Source of the DNA: Prevotella sp. | Lineage (GTDB): Bacteria; Bacteroidota; Bacteroidia; Bacteroidales; Bacteroidaceae | Length of the DNA stretch: 36,851 nt | Direction of reading: 5' to 3' | Assembly (NCBI GenBank): GCA_029054825.1 | Contig: JAIDEM010000126.1 | Span: forward strand, 1-36,851 | Shown: positions 16,888 to 23,991 of the stretch, one piece after another | Layout: the number at the start of each line of letters is the position of its first letter | Numbering within the stretch: the stretch's first letter is position 1 | The notes under the pieces: model-generated | The model's input: the letters and a program-made list of their open reading frames with translations, nothing else | Database searches by the model: none | What the model was told of the DNA's origin: nothing | Program-made: the position numbers and the translations under genes

Positions 16888-18090
16888 ATGGCTACATTTA
16901 AAGCGACAATAAAAAAAGACAAGATGCGTGCCGATAAGACTTGGAATGTACTCATAAGACTTACGCACGACAGGAAGACAAGGTATATATCCACAACCAT
17001 GTATGTCACCAAAAAGGATATGACCGCATCTTTCAAGATTAAGAACCAGCAAATCTTAGACAAATGTGACGACCTGATAAGGTCTTATCGGAAAAGAGCA
17101 AGCCAGCTTAATCTTGAAATGAATGACATTGACATCGACACGATTATAGACTACCTTAAAAAAAAAGATGAGAAAGCAGGCATCGACTTTATAGAGTTCT
17201 CTCGTAAATGGTGTAGCCGACACACAGAAATAAAAGGAATAAAAAACTACATGTCTGCCATCAATTCTTTTTGCTCTTTCTTCGGGCGAGAAAAGGTATT
17301 CTGCAACGAGGTGACAGTACAGAAGATGAAAGAATTTGAGAACCACTTGTCAGAGAAGAAAAGAGCACAGTCTTTATATTGCAATGCCATCATGCGCCTA
17401 TTCTCGGAGGCACGAGACTGCTATAATGATGAAGACAACGACATCATAAGGATAAAGCAGAATTTATCGAAATTCAAGCCGAAACATCAGAATACCGCCG
17501 AGAAAAGAGCACTCTCCGAGGATGTTATAAGACGGATATTCTCCTTGCCATATCTAAACATAAAGGTGAAAGGGCAACAGTGCCGCAGAGACCTTGCAAA
17601 AGACTGCTTCATGCTTTCGTTCTGCTTGATGGGCATGAACTCAGCAGACTTGTATAACGCAGAGGAATATGACGGCGAATATATCACCTATTGCCGAACC
17701 AAAACCAAAGACCGCAGGAACGACAAAGCAAAGATGGTCGTAAAAGTTCACCCAGCAATTAAGCATCTGGTCGAGAAATACCAAGGCAAAAGCAAAGTGT
17801 TCAACTTCAGTGAACGCTTCTCCTCAATGAGCGATTTGAACAGGGCTGTCAATATAGGTCTAAAAGAAATAGGGAAAGAGATAGGGGTCGAAAATCTCCA
17901 ATACTACGCTGCAAGGCACTCAATGGCTACTATAGCTATTAATAGGGTAGGGATTAACAAGTACATCGTCAATGACATGCTGTGTCATACAGACAGCGCA
18001 ATGAAAGTCACGGATTTATATATTCAAAAGGACTACACGATAATAAATGATGCAAACACCAAGCTTATAGACTACATCTTGCGTGATTAA
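16888..18090 (+). CDS. Tyrosine recombinase (phage integrase)
   Basis: A 400-residue tyrosine recombinase of the Bacteroidetes phage/conjugative-element type. It has an N-terminal arm-binding region (about 1-60), a SAM-like core-binding domain (about 98-190) and a catalytic domain (about 205-400). Visible catalytic residues are K272/K274 in the beta-hairpin, R343 and H344 in YAARHSMAT, H367 in LCHTDSAM and the nucleophile Y378 in TDLYIQ. The first Arg of the usual set is replaced by N251 in GMNSADLY, and the His of the HxxR motif by Y340. Substitutions of this sort occur in IntDOT-type enzymes of this phylum. It lies next to tRNA-His on the opposite strand to the rest of the prophage and ends at a shared terminator. 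Confidence 0.93.
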   Translation: MATFKATIKKDKMRADKTWNVLIRLTHDRKTRYISTTMYVTKKDMTASFKIKNQQILDKCDDLIRSYRKRASQLNLEMNDIDIDTIIDYLKKKDEKAGIDFIEFSRKWCSRHTEIKGIKNYMSAINSFCSFFGREKVFCNEVTVQKMKEFENHLSEKKRAQSLYCNAIMRLFSEARDCYNDEDNDIIRIKQNLSKFKPKHQNTAEKRALSEDVIRRIFSLPYLNIKVKGQQCRRDLAKDCFMLSFCLMGMNSADLYNAEEYDGEYITYCRTKTKDRRNDKAKMVVKVHPAIKHLVEKYQGKSKVFNFSERFSSMSDLNRAVNIGLKEIGKEIGVENLQYYAARHSMATIAINRVGINKYIVNDMLCHTDSAMKVTDLYIQKDYTIINDANTKLIDYILRD

Positions 18091-18104
18091 GATATATTAA
18101 AATT

Positions 18105-18147
18105 AGCGAGGTCGTATCAAAATTGCTGATACGACCTCGCTTTTTTA
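18105..18147. terminator. Bidirectional intrinsic terminator between integrase and cargo operon
   Basis: A perfect 15-base-pair stem (18105-18119 with 18127-18141) with a 7-base loop is followed on the plus strand by a run of six to seven T. On the minus strand a weaker T-rich stretch follows. It lies in the 59-base gap between the converging integrase and 540-aa genes and can end both transcripts. Confidence 0.92.
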
Positions 18148-18149
18148 TT

Positions 18150-19772
18150 TTACTCCATTTCCCAAAAGTCTTCAAGCCCTCCTGTCTCCTCGGGTTCATC
18201 AGCTTCCGCAAGTGTCATTTCCCTTGCTCTCCGAAAATCAGCAGCGATATTGTCCCTATCCTCGTATTTCATCAGCTTGTTCATGACGAGTTTCATCTCC
18301 TTTTCTGTCAGTTCCCTGTCAAAGAGGATTAGGGAGTTGAAAGCCATGGTTGGAAATCTGCTTGTCAGTGTCTCATCACTTCCAATGACAATGCCTCTAT
18401 TAGCAGGCATTTCAAATACCTCCTCTGCATTAACAGATACCACCTGCCTTTTATTCAGGAGGTCTAAATACCTAAGTTTATCATTATACAGCCCATTAAT
18501 ATAGGTATCGTAAGCATTATATGGTTTATATGCTATATTTTTTAAGTAGGCATTTGTAAACATTAAAGCATATTTAGCACCCAGTTGCTGTTGTCTCTGT
18601 GTATAATATGTAATATAATCAGAGTGCTTTATTGGGAATGTTGGCATAAAGTCCATCATCATGCCCTTAGCCCCTTGCCTTATTGAAGGTATAACTCCAT
18701 ACATCTTTGTAGTGGGAGCAGGGTAGTTAGGGAGAATCTCAATTTCACAGTTTTCGTCCTCTACGAAGTTATGTGTTACAAATTCAACTTTTGCTGTCGG
18801 AACAAAAGTTTCATCTGTCGGCTCTATTGTATAATCCATTCGTGGAGTATTATATGTTCCATCTTTTCTAATTGTAAGATGGTATACGTAGACAGAGTTA
18901 ACATTATCAAGAACATTTATCATGAGATGCTTATCTGTCTCGACGTTTGATTGAAAACCTGTAACTTTAACTATAAGAGATGGAACCAAAATATGCAAAC
19001 GCTGTCCCGCCTCTCCTTTGAAATGTCTTGTTACCCTACCGTAAGCTGTATATTTGAATTTATTTAGGCCAACAGCTGTGGCAGTGCCCAGCAACACAAC
19101 ATTGTTCCTGTTAATAACATACTCAGGAGTAACCCCGTTGAAGACAAGAGAATCAGGAAAATTCGGGAGAATCTCTATTGTATATTGCAGTGTGGTTCTC
19201 TCTGCTGGTGCGAAGTAAATCCAGCTAAAATAATCACTATAAATCTCAAATACCCCATTCTCATCAGCTGAAACAGTAGCAGTAGCTGCTACAAGACTTC
19301 TAACCTCAAATACTCCTGGAACATCCACTTTAGCCTTAAAATAAACAGGTTCGTCTTTATACTCCAGACGAAAATCTGGAGTATAGGCAGAAGAGACATT
19401 AACAGTAGCTTTATGGGCAGTTCTGTTGATAATTGCTCCTGAATCAGTAACAGTCCACTTTGTCAAGTCAGTACCATAGCCTCCCATTCCACTGAGACCG
19501 TCAAAAGTGAAATTATGAAGCTCCAAAGGATGGTTATTCCCACTCAAATCCTCCAGCACAGGATTCTCGGCAAGACTGTCATTCGTACAGCCCTGCCTCT
19601 TCACGTCATACCAGCCGATAATGTGGGATTTAAGGTCTCTCAGCACATCATCCCCAGCCTGCCGACCAGCCTCCCTGTTGCCGATTATCGGCATACATAC
19701 TCTTCCCATCCCTATCCTCGGCATACATATACGCATGCCTGTCCCTATCGCCTTCCCCATCCTGTACGTCAT
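18150..19772 (-). CDS. 540-aa prophage protein with a LamG-like start, last gene of the cargo block
   Basis: A large protein without signal peptide or membrane helix. After an N-terminal stretch with a repeated (G)R-(I/V)-CMP-x-IG pattern (residues about 13-31), it has a segment around SHIIGWYDVKRQGCTNDSL and LEDLSGNNHPLELHNF (about 48-90). The 'DLSGN...H' pattern is typical of concanavalin/LamG-like domains in Bacteroidetes proteins. The middle (about 100-380) is rich in beta-type sequence with repeated Tyr/Ile/Pro motifs such as IEILPNFPDS and IEILPNYPAP. The end (about 480-540) is helical and acidic. Base composition drops to clearly AT-rich in the middle of the gene. It overlaps the preceding gene by four bases. 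I infer a surface-exposed or carbohydrate-binding role; the exact function is not recognised. Confidence 0.75.
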   Translation of the reverse strand: MTYRMGKAIGTGMRICMPRIGMGRVCMPIIGNREAGRQAGDDVLRDLKSHIIGWYDVKRQGCTNDSLAENPVLEDLSGNNHPLELHNFTFDGLSGMGGYGTDLTKWTVTDSGAIINRTAHKATVNVSSAYTPDFRLEYKDEPVYFKAKVDVPGVFEVRSLVAATATVSADENGVFEIYSDYFSWIYFAPAERTTLQYTIEILPNFPDSLVFNGVTPEYVINRNNVVLLGTATAVGLNKFKYTAYGRVTRHFKGEAGQRLHILVPSLIVKVTGFQSNVETDKHLMINVLDNVNSVYVYHLTIRKDGTYNTPRMDYTIEPTDETFVPTAKVEFVTHNFVEDENCEIEILPNYPAPTTKMYGVIPSIRQGAKGMMMDFMPTFPIKHSDYITYYTQRQQQLGAKYALMFTNAYLKNIAYKPYNAYDTYINGLYNDKLRYLDLLNKRQVVSVNAEEVFEMPANRGIVIGSDETLTSRFPTMAFNSLILFDRELTEKEMKLVMNKLMKYEDRDNIAADFRRAREMTLAEADEPEETGGLEDFWEME

Positions 19773-20065
19773 TCCGTTGTTACCTTGCCCTCTACAGGCT
19801 CATTCAAACTCTCTACCGTCACCTCGACACCCTCAGGCACGTCAACCTCGAACAGATAATACTGCTCCTGCGACGGTCTCCCCAATGTAGCGAGGATAAC
19901 CCTTTCCATCTCAGGCAGGTTGCCGTAAACGATGACATCAACGCTCGTGCCGCTGTATACGTTCAAGTCCACCTTAATCTGCACGGCAGACGGACTGCCT
20001 GTTGAGACAAAAGAACTTTCCCATCTGTTCCTGCCGTTCTTTGTAAAAGTCAATTCCTGTACCAT
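19769..20065 (-). CDS. Hypothetical protein of the cargo block
   Basis: About 98 residues from the ATG at 20065 (MVQELTFTKNGRNRWESSF). The in-frame ATG 24 bases earlier lies inside the previous gene. It is a compact, beta-rich soluble protein: alternating hydrophobic residues in SAVQIKVDLNVYSG, TSVDVIVYG and YYLFEVDVPEGVEVTVESL suggest a small beta-sandwich. It starts one base after the previous stop and ends overlapping the 540-aa gene, so it is translationally coupled on both sides. The family is unknown to me. A small structural or adaptor protein for the 540-aa product is a reasonable guess. Confidence 0.7.
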   Translation of the reverse strand: MVQELTFTKNGRNRWESSFVSTGSPSAVQIKVDLNVYSGTSVDVIVYGNLPEMERVILATLGRPSQEQYYLFEVDVPEGVEVTVESLNEPVEGKVTTE

Positions 20066-20066
20066 A

Positions 20067-20336
20067 TTAATGTTCTTTTTTTTCAGCAACTTGCTCCTTT
20101 TCCTCTATTTCGGCGGGAACTTTCCCGTCATACGCTGGATACGAAGGACTGCGGAATGTCTTTGAAACCATCTCTCTCATGGCACTGAGAGTGTCATACA
20201 TTTCAGGAAGCTCCGCATCACCAAGGATATACTTCGCAATTTCCTCACTTACGGCGATAACATTCTTGTCTGTTACACCCTTTACATTGACTGCCAGTTT
20301 TACAGCCTCAATTCTCGCTTCAATTTTCGAGTTCAT
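20067..20336 (-). CDS. Small helical hypothetical protein of the cargo block
   Basis: 89 residues. The first 60 are predicted helical (KIEARIEAVKLAVNVKG, VIAVSEEIAKYILG, LSAMREMVSKTF), and the C-terminus is highly charged (EIEEKEQVAEKKEH). No catalytic motif, signal peptide or membrane segment is seen. It lies 19 bases after the metallopeptidase-like gene and one base before the next start. I do not recognise a family. Confidence 0.65.
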   Translation of the reverse strand: MNSKIEARIEAVKLAVNVKGVTDKNVIAVSEEIAKYILGDAELPEMYDTLSAMREMVSKTFRSPSYPAYDGKVPAEIEEKEQVAEKKEH

Positions 20337-20355
20337 AGTTCTATTTATTTTTTTG

Positions 20356-20769
20356 TTAATGATGTCTTCTGCAATGGTCGCACAGCAAGTCCTTTGCTAT
20401 CTCCCACGTAGCCTCCACGATATCGTCACCGATGTATTGCAGTTCCTCACCATGGGGATTTATCCCGAACGTCTGCGCTATATGGTCTTGCAAGTGCCCT
20501 GTCTCATGCTTGTAGGACTGCTGGAACTCCTTTGCGCTTGATGTCCTTGCAATAACCATTACCGTCTCCTGTGTGTCCCTGTTGGAATACGTCAGTCCTG
20601 TATCAAGATTGCCGGATGTAAGATTGGTGTATGCACGCTCCAAATCCTCACCACCACATCCTATATGCACAAGCGCATCAAGAACCTCTTCCGCATTGGG
20701 TTCGGTGACGACATAATAGGCGTAGATACGCCAACCATATCGTGGAAGTTCAAACCGTTGTCGTATCAT
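20356..20769 (-). CDS. HExxH metallopeptidase-like protein of the cargo block
   Basis: 137 residues with the zinc-peptidase motif HETGH at 88-92 (SYKHETGHLQDHIA) and acidic residues E108/E109 about 16 residues later, a spacing that could supply the third zinc ligand. The upstream stretch TVMVIARTSSAKEFQQS looks like the substrate-binding strand and helix of small metallopeptidases. The C-terminus contains DHCRRHH, another possible metal-binding cluster. No secretion signal is present, so it would act in the cytoplasm or be packaged. Its start overlaps the preceding stop (ATGA). The metal motif is seen directly; the proteolytic activity and target are inferred. Confidence 0.7.
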   Translation of the reverse strand: MIRQRFELPRYGWRIYAYYVVTEPNAEEVLDALVHIGCGGEDLERAYTNLTSGNLDTGLTYSNRDTQETVMVIARTSSAKEFQQSYKHETGHLQDHIAQTFGINPHGEELQYIGDDIVEATWEIAKDLLCDHCRRHH

Positions 20770-21188
20770 AGAATCTCTTCCCAGTCGATTACAAAGCCAA
20801 GCGCATCAGCGTCAGCCAGCCATTTGCGGAAGAGGTTGCCGCCCGGATTGTCAGGGTCATCGATAATGTCCTTGACCATCTTTGCCATGTGCGCCTCATC
20901 CTCAATAGAGGATTTCCAGAAATCAGCCTTCACCATGTTGGCCGCATAGACGAAGTTATGCCCTTCATTATTTTCTATCTTTATCCCATGTTTCCTGAGC
21001 ATCTCTTCGACATTCTCCTTTGAAAGAGGCTCAATGGCCTCCTTCTTGCCAGTGGCAGGGTTCGTCCTTTTCATTCGGTTTACAGCGAACTCGCAAGCCT
21101 TGCGGTTGAAATTATAGCCGTATGAGCGGAGATATGACCGCATTTCCCTCGGCATGTCTATTGTGAATATATCTAACGGCGTTGTCAT
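20766..21188 (-). CDS. Hypothetical protein of the cargo block
   Basis: 140 residues from the ATG at 21188 (MTTPLDIFTIDMPREMRSYL). A longer in-frame start would give an unusual basic N-terminus and leave almost no gap. Visible features are a helical charged N-terminal half with LRSYGYNFNRKACEFAVNRMK, and a C-terminal acidic segment with DIIDDPDNPGGNLFRKWLADADALG. Nothing suggests a membrane or export. It overlaps the metallopeptidase-like gene by four bases, so the two proteins probably work together, perhaps as a regulator or substrate. The family is not recognised. Confidence 0.65.
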   Translation of the reverse strand: MTTPLDIFTIDMPREMRSYLRSYGYNFNRKACEFAVNRMKRTNPATGKKEAIEPLSKENVEEMLRKHGIKIENNEGHNFVYAANMVKADFWKSSIEDEAHMAKMVKDIIDDPDNPGGNLFRKWLADADALGFVIDWEEIL

Positions 21189-21252
21189 ATCGTTTTCTTT
21201 TTTTGAGATTATGGAGTGCAGCCTGGAAGCCGCACTCCAACGCATGATTCAG

Positions 21253-21594
21253 TTATCTGCGCATGTAACGGCCTGTCGTGGCCGAACGTCCGCGTCTTTC
21301 TCCCATGTAGGGCGGCATCTCGTCCCAGCGGTCACGGGGATAACGCTCTTCCATACGGTCGTAATCATCATGACGCATGTCATCTTCGCGCATGCCATAA
21401 CGGCCACCGCGTCCATAGCCGCGCTCTCCCATACGGTCACGTTCATCCTCCTCGTCCCGGAAGCCCATTCGTCCGCCGTCACTGCGCCGCATCTCCTCTA
21501 TGCACTCCATGGCCTTGCCGCCATAGTGCAGCATCTTGCCTACAGTATCGGCAAGATGAGAAACCTTGTCCTCTGAAATTTCAATTACATACAT
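21253..21594 (-). CDS. Arg/Met/Gly-rich low-complexity protein of the cargo block
   Basis: 113 residues. The first 35 form a predicted helix with a capping motif (MYVIEISEDKVSHLADTVGK). The rest is low complexity, dominated by Arg, Asp, Glu, Met, Gly and Tyr, with repeated R-(Y/M), RGG/GRGG and MxERY-type units. The reverse reading frames are open too, but the codon pattern and the gene spacing (3 bases after the preceding stop) support this frame. Such tails often bind nucleic acids or form condensates. That is inference. Confidence 0.65.
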   Translation of the reverse strand: MYVIEISEDKVSHLADTVGKMLHYGGKAMECIEEMRRSDGGRMGFRDEEDERDRMGERGYGRGGRYGMREDDMRHDDYDRMEERYPRDRWDEMPPYMGERRGRSATTGRYMRR

Positions 21595-21597
21595 AGC

Positions 21598-22134
21598 TTA
21601 TTTGTTTTTTACAGGTTTTGTCCCATCACCATCGAGCTTTTCCATCAGACGTGCCATCATGTTTTCAAGATTGGAATTTGTTTGAGCCAACTGTGCAACC
21701 TGATTCTTTAGATTAGCAATCTCTTGCTCCTGTCTCTGCTTCTCAGCAAATTCAGGATTAAGCTGCATCAGAATCTCGTCATACTTGACTATCTTCTGAC
21801 GCTCCTCGTCAACACGGTTGATAATGCTGACCGATTCATTCTTGAGGTTCGATATTTCAGCGTTCATTGCATCGCGGCTGATAGTAACGAACACATTGCC
21901 CGTTTTAAAGTCCGCACTCTCCTTATCAGCAGGAAGCTGCTGGAACTGACGCTGTGAACCGCCGACATTGGCGTATACGTCCACGACCTGCTCCTGCATT
22001 GTTCCATAAGGAACGCCCATAGGATATTTAGACACAGGCTGTGTCACTTGTGTAATACTGCCTATCTCTATGCGTGGCACACTCTCCTTATACAGGATAT
22101 ATATTGTCTGGTTTACTCTTGATGATGAGAACAT
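21598..22134 (-). CDS. Coiled-coil protein of the cargo block
   Basis: 178 residues. The N-terminal half has a beta-like segment with IYILYKESVPRIEIGSI and a conserved-looking PMGVPYG loop. The C-terminal half (about 100-170) is a long heptad-patterned helix (IINRVDEERQKIVKYDEILMQ ending near LENMMARLMEKL) that should form a coiled coil. The last residues are basic (KPVKNK). No membrane segment is seen. It could oligomerise and connect the N-terminal domain to a partner such as the 308-aa protein, which also has a coiled coil. The function is unknown. Confidence 0.65.
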   Translation of the reverse strand: MFSSSRVNQTIYILYKESVPRIEIGSITQVTQPVSKYPMGVPYGTMQEQVVDVYANVGGSQRQFQQLPADKESADFKTGNVFVTISRDAMNAEISNLKNESVSIINRVDEERQKIVKYDEILMQLNPEFAEKQRQEQEIANLKNQVAQLAQTNSNLENMMARLMEKLDGDGTKPVKNK

Positions 22135-22188
22135 ATCTGTGTTGTTGATTAATAGATGTGTGAGGGGACGTGAATCCCCTCACGTTGA

Positions 22189-22623
22189 TTATGCCGCTGG
22201 GGCCTCTGTCGCCGCAGGGGCTGTGATTTCAATAAGCAACGAATCGTTAACCGTCACGCCCTGGGCATATCCGCACCTTACACAGCTCGGCTGGATGTCA
22301 CGTCCGAGGTTTGTTACGGTCACGGATGTCGGCAGGCCGGAATAACCTTGGAAAGCGACCACGAATGTCTCCGCGAAAACTTTTGGATATGCATTGCAGC
22401 AACCGTCAGGGACCATCATGGAAATAGTCGCTGTGATGGGGATGAAGATTGTCGTGTCCACAAGCCTCGGCGTACCGTTCTTATACGTCAGAGTGGCCTG
22501 TGGCTGTACGGTGGAATCCACACAGTACGGCCTGCGTAGCTTCCTTTCCATCACAGCCAAAATGCGTAGCTGGTTAGCTGCCGGAGCGGCACTTGCTCCT
22601 GCCGGTGATAAATAAACTGCCAT
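22189..22623 (-). CDS. Hypothetical beta-rich protein of the cargo block
   Basis: 144 residues, Ala/Thr/Val rich, beginning MAVYLSPAGASAAPAANQLRI and ending in an Ala/Pro-rich stretch (ITAPAATEAPAA). Alternating Thr/Val runs (LVDTTIFIPITATISMM) and several Cys (C38, C99, C100, C133-136 region) suggest a beta-sandwich with possible disulfides or metal binding. It has no clear signal peptide. It may be a structural or decoration-type phage protein. The family is not recognised. Confidence 0.65.
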   Translation of the reverse strand: MAVYLSPAGASAAPAANQLRILAVMERKLRRPYCVDSTVQPQATLTYKNGTPRLVDTTIFIPITATISMMVPDGCCNAYPKVFAETFVVAFQGYSGLPTSVTVTNLGRDIQPSCVRCGYAQGVTVNDSLLIEITAPAATEAPAA

Positions 22624-22669
22624 CTTATTCCGATTTTTGAAATTAGATATATAATTATAGATTTATCTA

Positions 22670-23596
22670 TCAGCAACCGCATCCGTTGTTGCATCCGCCG
22701 CAATTGTTCCCATTGAACGGATAGCCGTAGTTATTGCATCCGCATCCAAAAGGATTCGGGACAACGTATGCCGGACTTGGACATGGGCGAAGCTGTGCTA
22801 CAAGATTTGCAGTCTGCTGCTGCTGTGAAGCGGAAAGCTGGAACGCCTGTACCTGATCACGGAGATTTTGGTTCTCACGACGCATCTGGTCCATTCTGTC
22901 CTGACAGAACTGGTCGCCAACGTACTGTTTGAGTGCGTTAATCTCATTCTTGAGCTGGCATGTCTGGTCGGCAAAAGCATAGTTTGTGGCGGCAAATCCG
23001 CGCTCAACAGAGCTGTTGACGAAGTTTATGGCACCCTGCAGTGTGTTGGTCTGATTGGCTATTGCAAGGCGGTTCTCGCAGCAGCAGTCACACAGCTTGC
23101 TCATGATAGAGGTGTTGCCGTTCTCCATGGCGGCGATAATGTCGCGCTGACCGAGACCGAGAGTGTTGCCGAGCTGGCACATCTGAGTGGAAAGGCTCTG
23201 GATAGCTCCCTGCAAAGCATTCTGGTCGCAGTGGACAGTTGAAGCAAGCTGGGAGATGGCAGTGGCGTTACCCTGAATAGCCTGCATGATAAGCTCGCGG
23301 CCTGCGTCGCTGTTCACGAGATTGCCGAGGTCTGCAAGTCCCTGTGCTGAGCCACGGCCGCCGAAACCGCCGCCGAAACCGTTGCCGAAGCCACCCCAAC
23401 CGAAGATGAGGAGAATTACAATCCACCATGCACCCATGTCACCGAAAGCTCCATTACCACGGTTGTTGTTCATCATTGCGGCTACCATGTTCGGGTCAAG
23501 GCCGCGGTTCTGACAGAGTGAAGCGATAAGACTGGCCATACCTCCGCCGCCCAGTCCGCTTTGGTCACCAAAAGAAAAGATTTTTGTGTCTGACAT
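22670..23596 (-). CDS. Gly-rich, Cys-rich membrane protein, first gene of the cargo block
   Basis: 308 residues in clear segments. The head is Gly-rich with FSFGDQSGLGGGG. A hydrophobic segment (about 56-70, AWWIVILLIFGWGGFG) runs into GFGGGFGG. A central helical region has two similar units, NALQGAIQSL and NTLQGAINFV, around a Cys cluster KLCDCCCENR. A coiled coil follows (about 235-270), with a Gln-rich stretch, and the C-terminus is NPFGCGCNNYGYPFNGNN followed by a CGGC/CGC-type end. The Cys-rich tail looks suited to metal binding or cross-linking. It directly follows a strong promoter and starts the nine-gene block. I know of no assigned function. Confidence 0.75.
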   Translation of the reverse strand: MSDTKIFSFGDQSGLGGGGMASLIASLCQNRGLDPNMVAAMMNNNRGNGAFGDMGAWWIVILLIFGWGGFGNGFGGGFGGRGSAQGLADLGNLVNSDAGRELIMQAIQGNATAISQLASTVHCDQNALQGAIQSLSTQMCQLGNTLGLGQRDIIAAMENGNTSIMSKLCDCCCENRLAIANQTNTLQGAINFVNSSVERGFAATNYAFADQTCQLKNEINALKQYVGDQFCQDRMDQMRRENQNLRDQVQAFQLSASQQQQTANLVAQLRPCPSPAYVVPNPFGCGCNNYGYPFNGNNCGGCNNGCGC

Positions 23597-23641
23597 AAAA
23601 AATGTGTTTGTGTTGTTGTTTCGGTCAATATCAACCGTGTG

Positions 23642-23674
23642 GCAAAGATATAAACAATCCTCCTTGCCTCAAAA
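23642..23674 (-). promoter_or_regulatory. Promoter of the nine-gene cargo block
   Basis: On the minus strand TTTTG (23670-23674) is followed by about 17 bases and TATATCTTTG, which contains the -7 consensus TAnnTTTG. The 308-aa gene starts about 46 bases downstream. It lets the block be transcribed independently of the late phage operon. Confidence 0.7.
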
Positions 23675-23783
23675 GTATTTCTTCCGCGAAAAAGGGCGTT
23701 ATTTCCCTAAAAGGGGAAGAAAGTGCACTTGCAGAATCAGGAAGAGACTGTCAAACACGCAGATAGAGCTTTTGCAAAGCAAG

Positions 23784-23987
23784 TCACTTCCTCGTATGAT
23801 TCAGCACATAGGCTATCGTCTTTGTACAAAGCCCTGTCCGCTCATGTATTTTCTCATAGATATATGATTTCGACACCACATGAGCCAGTTCACCAAGACC
23901 GTTCACTATTTCCTCATACACCTTGTGAACTTCGGCATACCTCATTACTGTACTCTCACGTCTGTTCTTGTCGCTTGATATTGCCAT
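23784..23987 (-). CDS. Small helix-turn-helix-like protein
   Basis: 67 residues, basic and helical. The second half, SYIYEKIHERTGLCTKTIAYVLNH (residues 41-64 region), has the spacing and hydrophobic pattern of a helix-turn-helix, with recognition helix TKTIAYVLNH. It lies four bases after the spanin-like gene and is followed by a 187-base gap with the promoter of the cargo block. That position suits a regulator of the neighbouring block, though this is inferred. Similar short proteins near lysis genes are common in Bacteroidetes prophages to my recollection. Confidence 0.65.
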   Translation of the reverse strand: MAISSDKNRRESTVMRYAEVHKVYEEIVNGLGELAHVVSKSYIYEKIHERTGLCTKTIAYVLNHTRK

Positions 23988-23991
23988 ACAA

